A DNA stretch of 64,000 nucleotides. It comes from Phragmites australis. Lineage: Eukaryota; Streptophyta; Magnoliopsida; Poales; Poaceae. The notes under the pieces were generated by a model, which saw only the letters and a list, made by a program, of their open reading frames with translations, was not told the DNA's origin and did no database searches. A program made the translations under genes and the position numbers. The stretch is from assembly GCF_958298935.1 (NCBI RefSeq), contig NC_084943.1, forward strand, positions 11,339,001 to 11,403,000. The letters run 5' to 3'. Below, one piece after another: positions 35,071 through 45,837 of the stretch; within the stretch, counting starts at the first letter, position 1; each line of letters opens with the position of its first letter.

Positions 35071-36320
35071 TTCATTGCCCAACCGTGCACCATATCGCAC
35101 CAATCCCGACGAGACGAAAGAAGTTCAGTGCCAGGTACAAGAATTACTTGATAAGGGGTACATCCGTGAATCTCTTAGCCCATGTGCTATTCCTGTCCTA
35201 TTAGTGCCCAAGAAAGATGGCTCCTAGCGTATGTGTGTTGATTGTCGCGCCATTAACAATATCACAGTACGATATCGTCACCCTATCCCTAGGTTAGATG
35301 ATAGGCTTGATGAACTAAGTGGCGCTATTGTGTTCTCTAAGTTGATTTGCGTAGTGGGTACCATCAGATTCGCATGAAATTGGGGGATGAATGGAAAACA
35401 GTTTTCAAAACTAAGTTCGGTTTATATGAGTGTTTAGTCATGCCTTTTGGATTAACTAATGCACCCAGCACTTTCATGAGACTAATGAACGAAGTTTTGC
35501 ATGCTTTCATAGGCAAATTTGTGGTTGTCTATTTTGATGATATACTGATTTGCAGCAACTCTTTGGAGGAACGTATTGATCATTTACATGCTGTTTTCGA
35601 TGCTTTGCGAAGTGCATGTCTTTTTGGGAACTTGGATAAGTGCAGCTTTTGCACAGCCCATGTATCTTTTCTTCGTTATGTTGTTACAGCACAGGGTATC
35701 GAAGTGGACAGCGCCAAGATCGAAGCAATCTAGAGCTGGCCAACTCCTTTCATGGTGACGCAGATTCGGAGTTTCCTCGGGCTTGCTGGATTCTATCGCA
35801 GATTTGTTCATGATTTCAGCACCATCGCCGCCCCGTTGAACGAGCTCACGTAGAAAGGTGTTGCATTCTCTTGGGGTCCAGCACAAGACGAGGCCTTCAT
35901 GAGTTTAAAAGATAAGTTAACCCATGCACCTTTGCTTCAGCTTCCTGATTTCACTAAGATGTTTGAGCTAGAATGTGATGCTAGTGGAATTGGGCTAGGA
36001 GGTGTGTTGCTACAAGAGGGCAAACCAGTTGCTTATTTCAGTGAGAAATTAAGTGGCCCTAGTTTGAACTATTCCACTTATGATAAAGATCTACTTGCGT
36101 TAGTTCAAACGCTTGCGACTTGGCAGCATTATTTGTGGCCTAGAGAATTCATTATTCATTCTGATCATTAATCTTTGAAGCATATTCGAAACCAATCAAA
36201 TCTGAATCGTCGGCATGCTAAATGGGTAGAATTTATTGAGTCTTTTCCCTATGTCATCAAACACAAGAAAGGGAAAGAAAATGTGATTGCTGCTGTCTCG
36301 CCGATACACCATGCTCTCTC
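35071..36320 (+). pseudogene. Element B reverse transcriptase and RNase H
   Basis: Blocks: NRAPYRTNPDETKEVQ, LLVPKKDGS then [14 protein letters not shown] (35230-35262), a frameshift near 35342, then [32 protein letters not shown] and [13 protein letters not shown], so the catalytic YFDD (35530-35541) is intact. The connection has a TAG at 35731 and another at 35851. RNase H follows with [36 protein letters not shown] and FIIHSDH then TAA at 36169. A frameshift falls near 36295. At least five lesions. Confidence 0.9.
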
Positions 36321-37717
36321 AGCTTGATTTTAAGATTTTTGAGCTAGAAACTCTGAAGGAGCAGTATGCACTCAATCCTGATTTCAATGACGTGTTACTG
36401 AATTGCAAGAATGGGAGACCGTGTGGCAAGTTCTTCATGGACGATGGATTTTTGTTTCGTGCTAATAAGCTGTGCATTCCAGCAAGTTATGTTCGTTTTT
36501 TGTTGTTACAGGAAGCGCATGGAGGTGGACTCATGGGACATTTCAGCATCAAGAAGACCGAGGACATTCTTGCTGATCATTTCTTTTGGCCAAAGATGCG
36601 ACGTGATGTGGAGAGGTTTGTTGCTCGCTGCTCGACATGTCAATGAGCTAAGTCACGACTCAATCCCCATGGTTTGTACATGCCTCTCCCTGTTCCTTCT
36701 ATTCCTTGGGAGGATATTTCGATGGACTTTGTCTTAGGATTACCTCGAATCAAGAAGGGAAGGGACAGCATCTTTGTTGTTGTTGACAGATTTTCTAAAA
36801 TGGCTCACTTCATACCATGTCACAAGAGCGATGATGCTACTCACATTGCTGATTTATTCTTCCGTGAAATTGTTCGCTTGCATGGTATGCCCGATACAAT
36901 AGTTTCAGATCGTGATACAAAATTTCTTAGTCATTTTTGGAGAACTTCGTGGAACAAATTAGGGACTAAATTGCTGTTCAGCACTACATGTCATCCCCAA
37001 ACTAATGGTCAAACTAAGGTTGTTAATCGAACTTTGTCTACCATGCTTAGGGCTACTCTAAAGAAGAATCTAAAAATGTGGGAGGAATGTTTGCCTCATA
37101 TTGAGTTTGCTTACAATCGTTCTATCCATTCCTCCACAAAGATGTGCCCTTTCCAAATTGTCTATGGCTTTATTCCTCGTGCACCAATTGATTTGATCTC
37201 TGTTTTGTCCTCTGAGGACATGAATTTTGATGCTAACCAACGTGCAGATCTGATATTAAAAATACATAAGCAAACCAAGGAGAATATTGAGTGTATGAAT
37301 GCAAAGAACAAAATTGCAGGTAGTAAAGGATGACAACATGTTACCTTTCAACCTGGTGACTTGGTTTGGTTACACTTGAGGAAGGATCGTTTCCCTGCTT
37401 TGCGCAAGTCCAAATTGATGCCGCGTGCTGATGGGCCATTCAAGATACTTGAAAAAATAAATGACAATGCATATAAACTTGACCTTCCTGTAGACTATGG
37501 TGTTTCTTCTAGTTTCAATGTTGCAGATTTGAAGCCATATGAAGGTGAGGAAGAGCAGCTTCCGTCGAGAACGACTTCGATTCAAGAAAGGGGGGATGAT
37601 GAGGACATCACCTCTTTAGTTCCAGCCACATCACCTGCTGTTTTCACAACTCCAGAAATGATACAAGGACCGATGACTCGAGCTCGTGCACGTGAACTGA
37701 ACTACGTGATTTGTTGA
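36300..37717 (+). pseudogene. Element B integrase and polyprotein C-terminus
   Basis: A zinc-binding HHCC region (HGGGLMGHFSIKKTEDIL, then CSTCQ and a TGA at 36644) precedes the core [14 protein letters not shown] (36712-36750), [18 protein letters not shown] and [18 protein letters not shown]. At the third catalytic position the sequence is [11 protein letters not shown], where C has [10 protein letters not shown], so the catalytic Glu is Lys (AAG). The frame 36674-37333 is otherwise open for 219 codons. After one TGA it continues with FQPGDLVWLHLRKDRFPALR and NDNAYKLDLPVDYGVSSSF up to the LTR. There it runs on as MTRARARELNY until element C cuts it. Confidence 0.9.
37597..37711 (+). repeat. 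Element B 3' LTR, first part
   Basis: 115 bp from TGATGAGGACATCACC to the duplicated TGATT. One difference from the matching part of the 5' LTR. Interrupted here by element C. Confidence 0.95.
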
Positions 37718-38454
37718 GGACATCACTCTTTCAGATACACACACACCGAGTATTCCTCCAACAATAGGTCCATTGACACGAGCTCGTGCACGTCAACTAA
37801 ATCATGAGGTGAGCTCGTTCCTTAGTGTTCCTTTATATTTTGATAAGGATGGGATGCTACTGAATAATTGTGATGTATTGTTACTTAGGAACACGGGAGA
37901 AGAACAGCAAGGGCGCCCAAGCCAAGGTGGAGGTCCAATCAAGTTCGAGTCCGTTTCGGAGTCCAGGATCAGCCTGCACTAAAATCGTCGCCCAGGATGC
38001 ATACGGACTCCGTTTTTGACGTTCTACACATGGTTGGAAAGCTAAGGAGATAAGCTTTCCAACGGGACTAGTCCCATATCCAAATTCTTTATGAGTAAAC
38101 AGAAATCATCGTAACAAGTGGACGTCCAGAATCTGTCAGGGTGCTGCGCCACCATCTTTTGGGTCGTTGGGCTGTGTAACATGTTGGAATCCATTAGGGA
38201 CGCGTCCAGGGGTCCTTTGCCGACCCTAGTCTTTTATATACAGTAGCCACCGCCCTAATTAGGGTTGGGTTTTGCTTAGATATTGATCTACACACAGATT
38301 GTGAGATTTTCGCTCTTATTCCGGACCGACTAGGCCGCCGCAAGTGTTTGTGGAACCCCGACTTCGAGTGCTTGAATTCTATTCGCAATATTTCAGATTG
38401 CATCTTCTACGTTCTTGCTTGTGTTCTCGGTACGCTTGCAAGGATTGAGCCTTC
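37712..38454 (+). repeat. Element C 5' LTR, lacking its last 167 bp
   Basis: 743 bp matching 44325-45067. After GATTGAGCCTTC the sequence passes almost directly to the primer site at 38459, whereas the 3' copy continues for another 167 bp. About 31 differences from the 3' copy over the shared length. A TATA-like box lies at about 38233-38240. Confidence 0.9.
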
Positions 38455-39710
38455 CAACTGGTATCAGATTTTCAGGTTGCCCGTTAGGTAATTTCGTTTT
38501 CCCCTTTAGATTAGTCTGTTTTTCATTACCTAGAGTCCAGAAAAAACCAAAACAATTCCGTCAATTTCCGCTGCCCTAGAACCCTTTGTGCCTTTGCAAT
38601 TTTTGTTTTCAGTTGCGCGTTGTTGAGTTTGTGTCCGTGGTCGAGTCTTGTTGCTGGTTTTAGAGTCGTGTTCTTGGTCTTTAGTTAACGCTCCGTGCTG
38701 TTTTGATCACACCGCTATCCCATCGCCACCATCCCCACCAACAAGTCGAGCCACCACATTACTCGATTTGCCACCGCGAGCCGCCTTGTGTTACTTTCCG
38801 CCACGCCAACCCTAAATAGGTCGCAAACCGCCTTGTATTATTTGCCCTGCCACCGCTGCCCTCCTTGTTCATCTCGCGATCCTATTGCTTGCAATAACTT
38901 AAAGAGGCCAATTTATGCAAGAGATGCTTTGAAAAAACCCTAACTCGACAGGGGTTCAGTAAAACAGCCATAACTTTCTCATACGGACTCGGAATCAGTC
39001 AAATTTTTTTTTCACGGACATCTACAAAAAAAGTTACATCCGTTGCCCCCCCCCCCCCCCGCTTCATCAGGTTCCGCCGAAATTTTTTTCCCAAATTCGG
39101 CTCGGAAGATTGAGTATTCGAGCCACAAAGTTTCCACACGCTTTTCAGAGAACATGCTTGATTTTCTATAGGCCACATCTTGCATCCGTTTGAGCTGAAA
39201 ATTTTTGTAGTTGTTTCTTGTGTGCTCCTAGTTCAGAAAAAAATATCAGAAAAATACGATTTTTTTTTCGTGATTCCTACTAGTGCTAAAAGACAAAAAA
39301 GAGGAGTACATAGAGAACACCCAGATCATTGTGCTATTTGCTGTGTCTTTCTCTGATCATCCTTTTTAGCTTTGTTTTAGCTGTTGTGCTAGGACTAGGG
39401 ACACTTGATAGGCCAGCAATTGTGATTCATACTTTGGACGCTTATTTAGCTTTGCTCATCTGATTACAGTTATTGCTAATCCTTGCTACCATATTGTGCC
39501 TTTCCAAGCTCCACCTCCTTTGATCCGAACAGGTTCACACTTGCAATCATCCCACGCTTCCAGACTTGTCACCGGTTGTTCCTCCTTGCTGCGTTGGTAC
39601 GAACATTTGTAAGAGCGTGGTAAGACGCTTGAGTGTGTGTGATTCCACCTTCCACCACCTAGTAGTTGATAGGGATAATATTGTGTTGTCCTTTGTTTTT
39701 TCTACTAACC
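38455..39710 (+). other. Element C leader
   Basis: Begins with the primer-binding site TGGTATCAGA (38459-38468). No ORF supported. A run of 15 C lies at 39046-39060, with A- and T-runs nearby. Gag ATG at 39711. Confidence 0.75.
38459..38468 (+). promoter_or_regulatory. Element C primer-binding site
   Basis: TGGTATCAGA, same type as in B, but preceded by a truncated LTR. Confidence 0.85.
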
Positions 39711-40469
39711 ATGTCAGGTGATGGCTCTCCGTCGGATCTTAAGGATTGTGTGTCCAAGGAAGAACTCAACAAAGCCTTGCAGGATCATACTAGACTATTG
39801 ACAGACATTAGAACAAGCATTGCTAACCTCGTCACGCGAGTCAACGACCTTGAGTTGCGACAGCCACCACAGGATGATGAACATTCACATGATGATGATA
39901 CTAATAATGGTGACCAAGAAGATGGTGAGGTTTTTGTTGGGCAGGATGCGTGTGCTAAGCAACGTCCTCGTGCTGAACAATTACGTCGTGACCAACAACA
40001 ACGTCGTCAAGGTAACGGAGGTAATAATGTTAATCGCAACGGTCGCGATGATCCTTATTCTAAGATTAAGTTTTCAATGCCTCCTTTTGATGGTGCATAT
40101 GATGCTGATGTTTATTTGAATTGGGAAATGACGGTTGATCAAAAGTATAGTTCTCATATGGTTCCTGAAATGCATAGAGTTAGACTAGCCACTTGTGAGT
40201 TCACGAATTATGCTATTATTTGGTGGAATGGTTTAGTTTATAGTGGCTTAGAACCTGAATCATGGCATAGACTAAAGCGTGCCATGCGCAATAGATTTAT
40301 TCCTCCTGATTATACACGTGAATTGAAAAAAAAATTACAACGCTTAAATCAAGGTTCTAAATCTGTGCATGATTACTATCAAGAGCTTCAAATTGCTATG
40401 CTTCGTTGTAGTATACAAGAGGATGATGAGGATACCATGATTCGTTTTTACTCCGGGTTGAAGACGTGA
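39711..40469 (+). pseudogene. Element C gag, N-terminal part and core
   Basis: The ATG at 39711 opens MSGDGSPSDLKDCVSKEEL. A helical N-terminus (about residues 15-55) and an acidic/Gln-Arg-rich linker are followed by the Gag core YSKIKFSMPPFDGAYDADVY, YAIIWWNGLVYSG and LKRAMRNRFIPPDYTREL, ending in YYQELQIAMLRCSIQ. The frame closes with a TGA at 40467-40469. A frameshift there leads to the linker and knuckle in the frame that is open from 40719. Confidence 0.92.
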
Positions 40470-41672
40470 AATTCAGGACCTTGTTGATTATAAAGATTAC
40501 AATACTACCAATAGGTTGTTCTATTTTGCTATCTTGGCAGAAAAAGAACTGCAGGGTCGACAACAAGTGCAGAAATTACGGAACAATTTTGGGAGTACAT
40601 CTACTTCACGAGTACCACCGGGAAAGCAACAACATTCCCTACTACATCTACATGATCTGCTGCCCCCTCCTCCAACACTCAGGCGCGTTCAGCAGGAGCA
40701 CCACCACCATCACGTGAGGTGAGCAAATCTACTGTTTCGCAGGATCCAATGCCAAGCTCTTCTTCAAGTGCAGCTACCACGGGTCGTACAACGGGCATTA
40801 TGTGCCATCGCTGCCAAGGTATTGGCCACGTCATGAAGGATTGCCCAAGCCAGCGAGCATACTCCGCAACAGCAGATGGTGGATATGTTAGTCATAGTGA
40901 TGTCGAGGAAAAATATGCATTTGAAGCTAATCTTGTAGCCGATCATGACATGGATAGTGAGGGGGAGGAGATTAGTGGTACCGCTGCCACGGAGAGTTAT
41001 GCAACACGCACCTTCATTGTGAAGCGAGTTTTGAGTTCTCAAATGGGGCAAGCAGAGCAGCTACAACGCCATAATCTATTCCAGACATTCCTCATTGTCA
41101 AAGATGCACGTGGTCGTACCATAATTGATGGCGGGAGTTGCAACAACCTCTTGAGCTCCGATCTTGTGAAGAATCTTTCCTTGCCAACACGTGCACATCC
41201 TCATCCATACTACATTCAGTGGTTCAATAATAGCGGTAAGGTTAAGGTAACACAATCTGCGAGAGTACATTTTTCTATTGGTTCCTACCATGATTATGCT
41301 GATTTTGATGTAGTGCCTATGCAAGCATGTTCACTTATGTTAGGCCGTCCTTGGGAATTTGATACCGATGCTACACACCATGGTAGAAGTAATAAATACT
41401 CTCTCATGCACAAGGGAAAGAAAATCTCTTTGCTTCCTTTGACACCTGCTGAAATTGTGCAATGTGATAAAGCGCTAGCTGAAAAAGAAAAGAAAGAACG
41501 TGTTTTGGAATCTGAAAATCAGGAAATAGCTCAATCTGTTTTCCCACCTAAGAAAGAGAAGAACACACCTAGGTCCGAAAGCATTAAGTTAAAGGGTGGT
41601 GTTATGCTTGCTACTAAATCTGACCTTACTGAAATTCAAGATAATGATACTTTGTGCTATGCTTTGGTATGA
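40470..41672 (+). pseudogene. Element C zinc knuckle and protease
   Basis: The open frame 40719-41672 has an intact CX2CX4HX4C knuckle CHRCQGIGHVMKDC at 40803-40844 and an acidic linker. The protease-like region follows: ARGRTIIDGGSCNNLLSSDLV (41107-41169), PHPYYIQWFNNSGKVKV, FSIGSYHDYADFDVVPMQ and LMLGRPWEFD. It ends with a Lys/Glu-rich linker and a TGA at 41670. The segment 40470-40718 is shifted and partly low complexity (His-run from cacc repeats). Confidence 0.9.
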
Positions 41673-43460
41673 AAAGATGTTTTATTTTCAATTGATGATA
41701 TACCTAGCTCTTTGCCTGCTGCTGTCACTAACCTTTTGCAGGAGTATAAGGATGTCTTTCCAGCTGAGATACCCCCGGGGCTGCCACCATTGAGAGGGAT
41801 AGAGCACCAAATAGATTTGATCCCGGGAGTGACTTTGCCAAACCGCGCTACATATAGGACCAATCCGGAGGAGACTAAGGAAATTCAGCGACAAGTCCAA
41901 GACCTTTTGGACCGTGGGTACGTACGAGAGAGCCTTAGTCCTTGTGCTGTTCCTGTTCTTTTGGTTCCTAAGAAAGATGGTACATGACGCATGTGTGTTG
42001 ATTGTAGAGCCATTAATAATATCACAATAAGATATCATCACCCTATTCCTAGGCTAGACGATATGCTTGATGAGTTGAGTGGTTCTATTATTTTCACAAA
42101 GATTGACTTGCGTAGTGGTTACCACCAAATAAGAATGAAATTGGGAGATGAATGGAAAACAGCTTTCAAAACTAAGTTCGGTCTATATGAGTGGTTAGTG
42201 ATGCCTTTTGGTTTAACTAATGCACCTAGCACTTTCATGAGATTGATGGTGGTGTACTTTGATGATATTTTGATCTATAGCAAGTCACATGAAGAACACA
42301 TTGATCATCTACATGCTGTTTTTACTGCTTTGAGAGAGGCACGTTTGTTTGCTAACCTTGACAAGTGCACCATTTGCACGAATAGAGTTGCTTTTCTTGG
42401 CTATGTTGTTACTCCACAGGGAATTGAAGTGGATGAAGCTAAAATTGATGCCATCAAGAGTTGGCCGACCCCTGGGACAATCACACAGGTGAGAAGCTTT
42501 CATGGCCTTGCAGGGTTCTATCGGCGTTTTGTGAGAGATTTCAGCACCATTGCTGCCCCACTCAATGAGTTGACAAAGAAGGGCGTTCCGTTTCAATGGG
42601 GGCCAGCACAAGAACAAGCTTTTAATACGCTGAAAGATAAGCTTATGTATGCACCTCTACTCCAACTTCAGGACTTTGGTAAGACTTTTGAGTTAGAATG
42701 TGATGCTAGCGGCATTGGAATTGGAGGAGTGCTACTACAAGGAGGTAAACCCGTTGCTTATTTTAGTGAGAAATTCAATGGGCCATCTCTTAATTATTCG
42801 ACTTATGATAAGGAGTTGTATGCTTTAGTGCGAGTTTTAGAAACATGGCAATATTATCTTTGGCCCAAGGAGTTTATTATTCATTCTGATCATGAAGCTT
42901 TGAAACATATTAGAAGCCAAGCCAAACTGAACAAACGTCATGCTAAATGGGTTGAATTTATAGAGTCATTTCGTTATATCATTAAACACAAGAAAGGTAA
43001 AGACAATGTCATTGTAGATGCGTTATCTAGATATTATACCATGCTGTCCCAACTCGATCATAAGATTTTTGGTTTAGAAACAATTAAAGGATTATATGCT
43101 ACTGATTTGGACTTTAAAGATGCTTTTGAACATTGTAAAGAAGGTAGAACTTGGAATAAATATGTGCTGAATGATGGATTGCTATACCGTGCTAACAGGC
43201 TATGCATCCCAGCTAGCTCTATTCGCCTATTGTTCTTGCAGGAAGCGTATGGAGGTGGTTTGATAAGACATTTTGGAGTGAAGAAGACCGAGGATGTACT
43301 GGCTGCTCACTTCTTTTGGCCTAAGATGAGGCGCGACGTCGAGCGCTACGTGGCATGCTGCACTACCTGCAATAAAGCTAAGTCTCGCTTGAACCCACAT
43401 GGACTTTGTATGCCTCTTCCTGTTTTAGTGTGCCTTGGGAGGATATTTCTATGGATTTTG
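41673..43460 (+). pseudogene. Element C reverse transcriptase, RNase H and integrase N-terminus
   Basis: From 41712 the frame has AAVTNLLQEYKDVFPAEIP and LLVPKKDGT, then a TGA at 41985. It reopens as [20 protein letters not shown] and stays open for 491 codons (41991-43466). RT blocks are intact through [19 protein letters not shown] and APSTFMRLM, but the next residues are [11 protein letters not shown]. Twelve residues present in B ([12 protein letters not shown]) are missing in frame. RNase H ([34 protein letters not shown]) and the integrase HHCC region ([25 protein letters not shown]) follow. A frameshift occurs at about 43425. Confidence 0.92.
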
Positions 43461-44595
43461 TTTTAGGATTGCCTAGGACCAAGAGGGGGAGGGATAGTAT
43501 ATTTGTCGTTGTGGATCATTTTTCAAAAATGGCACATTTTATACCTTGTCACAAGAGCGATGATGCTACAAACATAGCTGATTTATTTTTCAGGGAAATC
43601 ATTCGCTTGCATGGAGTGCCTAACACCATTGTTTCGGATCGTGATGCAAAATTTTTTAGTCACTTTTGGAGGACATTTTGGAATAAACTTGGGACAAAGC
43701 TGCTGTTTTCGACGACATGTCACCCTCAAACCGACGGACAAACGGAGGTTGTGAACCGCACATTACCCACCATGTTGCGGGCTGTTTTGAAGAAAAATTT
43801 GAGGATGTGGGAAGAGTGTCTACCCCATATTGAATTCGCTTACAACAGATCAGTTCACTCTATCACCAAGGTAAGTCCGTTTTAGGTAGTGTATGGTTTA
43901 ACCCCCGTGCCCCTATTGATTTACTTCCTTTACCAACATCCGAGATATTGAATTTTGATGCTAAGACACGTGCTGATTTGATTCTGAAAATGCATGAGTT
44001 GACTAAGGAAAATATTGAAAAGATGAATGAGAAGTATAGAACTTATGGTAGCCAAGGTCGGAAACATGTTACTTTTGAAATTGGTGACCTTGTGTGGTTA
44101 CATTTGCGCAAAGATAGGTTTCCTGATTTGAGAAAGTCTAAATTGTTGCCTCGAGCTGATGGTCCTTTTAAAATTGTGGAAAAGATCAATGATAATGCAT
44201 ATAAGCTTGAGTTGCCTGCAGATTATGGGGTTAGTCCCACATTTAACATTTCAGATTTAAAGTCTTACTTGGGAGAAGAAGATGACATTGCGTCAAGGAC
44301 GACTCCAATTCAAGAGGGGGAGGATGATGAGGACATCACTCTTTCGGATACACACACACCGAGTATTCCTCCAACAATAGGTCCATTGACACGAGCTCGT
44401 GCACGTCAACTAAATCATGAGGTGAGCTCGTTCCTTAGTGTTTCTTTATATTTTGATAAGGATGGGATGCTACTGAATAATTGTGATGTATTGTTACTTA
44501 GGAACACGGGAGAAGAACAGCAAGGGGGCCCAAGCCAAGGTGGAGGTCCAATCAAGTTTGAGTCCGTTTCGGAGTCCAGGACCAGCCTGCACTAA
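43406..44595 (+). pseudogene. Element C integrase and C-terminus running into the 3' LTR
   Basis: The core [30 protein letters not shown] and [14 protein letters not shown] retains all three catalytic acids. Stops and a shift lie at 43885-43947. The frame 43948-44595 contains the DLVWLHLRKDRFPDLRKSKL and DNAYKLELPADYGVSPTF segments. It crosses the LTR start at 44325 and ends 90 codons later with LTRARARQLNHEVSSFL, DVLLLRNTGEEQ and RTSLH. No aromatic-cage chromodomain is obvious. An LTR-overlapping C-terminus is reported for CRM-type chromoviruses. Confidence 0.88.
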
Positions 44596-45234
44596 AATCG
44601 TCGCTCAGGACGCATACGGACTCCGTTTTTGACGTTCTACACATGGTTGGAAATCTAAGGAGATAAGCTTTCCAACGGGACTGGTCCCATGTCCAAATTC
44701 TTTCTGAGTCAACAGGAATCGTCGAAACAAGTGGACATCCAGAATCTGTCAGGGTGCTACGCCACCATCTTTTGGGCCGTTGGGCCGTGTAACATGTTGG
44801 AGTCCATTAGGGACGCATCCAGGGGTCCTTGGCCGACCCTAGTCTTTTGTATACAGTAGCCACCACCCTAATTAGGGTTGGGTTTTGCTTAGATATCGAT
44901 CTACACACAGATTGTGAGATTTTCGCTCTTGTTCCGGACCGACTAGGCCGTCGCAAGTGTTTGTGGAACCCCGACTTCGAGTGCTTGAATTCTATTCGCA
45001 ATATTTCAGATTGCATCTTCTACGTTCTTGCTTGTGTTCTCGGTACACTTGCCGGGATTGAGCCTTCTTGGCGAGGTCAACCGCGCGACACGGTTGATAA
45101 CCAACGGAGCTGTGGTGTAGTGATTGCAAGGGAGATGATCTGTTCGGGTCGAAGTCTTTGGATCATCGACGTCGAGTTCTCCACCTACCGACTTATCGCT
45201 ACCTATCGGAAGATCAGGCCAACATTACTCATCA
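44325..45234 (+). repeat. Element C 3' LTR, full length
   Basis: 910 bp from TGATGAGGACATCACTC to ACTCATCA. Contains the TTGGCGAGGTCAACCGCG block missing from the 5' copy and shared with the LTRs at 3172, 8826 and 60799. The polyprotein stop lies at 44593-44595. Confidence 0.93.
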
Positions 45235-45774
45235 TGATTCTCCTAAGGAACGAAGGTCCAGAACATGGCAACAAATAAAGGGGTGCTGCGCCACCAATCC
45301 TTTGGGCTGGGCCCATGTAATAAAGTCATGTTTTAGGCAGTTTAGGAAATGTTAGAATGAGATTTCTCCCTGCCTTTGCTGCTGGCCGAAATCTCCTCCC
45401 ACTCCTCCTATTTAGTCCAGGTCAAGCCTCCCTTATGAGGTGGGTTTTCTTTTGTTTAAGTTTAGCCATTGTGCAAACATTGATCTTCAGTTGTGTCCAA
45501 CGACCACCTATAAGACAGCAATTGAGAACCCCATATTCGAGTGATTTCAGTTTGCCTACATCTTGTTCTTGCTTGTTCTTTGATTGCTTGCAGGAATTGA
45601 ACCTTGTGTTCAGGTTGATCTCGCTATTCCAGCAAGGTCAATAACCATTTGGAGTTGGTTCTGCGATTGCTAAGGCGCCCACGACCTGTTCGTTCGTAGT
45701 CGGATCGCGAGAGTCACCACCACTCAATCGATATTTATCCTCTCACCGAAAGATCGGGCACTCCAGGCGTATCA
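45235..45774 (+). repeat. Element B 3' LTR, second part
   Basis: 540 bp from the second TGATT to GGCGTATCA. 115 + 540 - 5 = 650 bp, exactly the length of the 5' LTR. About 11 differences from it. Confidence 0.95.
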
Positions 45775-45837
45775 GGGCCCTGCTCCAAAGGAACTGTAGG
45801 CCCGACCGCTCCGCTGGCCGCCCTCGCGGGGGGCTAC
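45775..45837 (+). other. Element A 3' end of interior with polypurine tract
   Basis: Short resumption of element A after the second GGGCC duplication. It ends in gcggggggctac immediately before the A 3' LTR, the expected plus-strand primer position. Confidence 0.75.

Larger units (their letters stand above)
37712..45234 (+). mobile_element. Ty3/gypsy element C, nested in the B 3' LTR
   Basis: Starts TGTTGAGGACATCACTC at 37712 and ends CATTACTCATCA at 45234. The duplication TGATT lies at 37707-37711 and 45235-45239. The primer site TGGTATCAGA is at 38459-38468 and the purine tract (agagggggagga) just before 44325. Gag and Pol are less damaged than in B. The LTR family is related to the reverse LTRs at 3172, 8826 and 60799 and the proteins are similar to those of B. 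Confidence 0.92.
30939..45774 (+). mobile_element. Ty3/gypsy element B, with element C inside its 3' LTR
   Basis: 5' LTR 30939-31588, interior 31589-37596, 3' LTR split into 37597-37711 and 45235-45774. The 5-bp duplication GGGCC lies at 30934-30938 and 45775-45779. The primer site is TGGTATCAGA at 31591-31600 (initiator Met tRNA type) and a purine tract lies at 37583-37596. Gag and Pol are colinear but carry many stops and frameshifts. The polyprotein C-terminus lacks an obvious classical chromodomain and ends inside the LTR, which recalls CRM-type chromoviruses. Clade placement is an inference. Confidence 0.9.

Noticed and set aside
43885..43950. Intron in element C integrase
   Set aside because: The interruption is explained by a stop and a small frameshift relative to element B; no consistent GT-AG pair is needed.
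32919..44595. Elements B and C as one tandem element with two gag-pol copies
   Set aside because: Separate LTRs, separate primer sites and nested duplications show C is a later insertion in the B 3' LTR.
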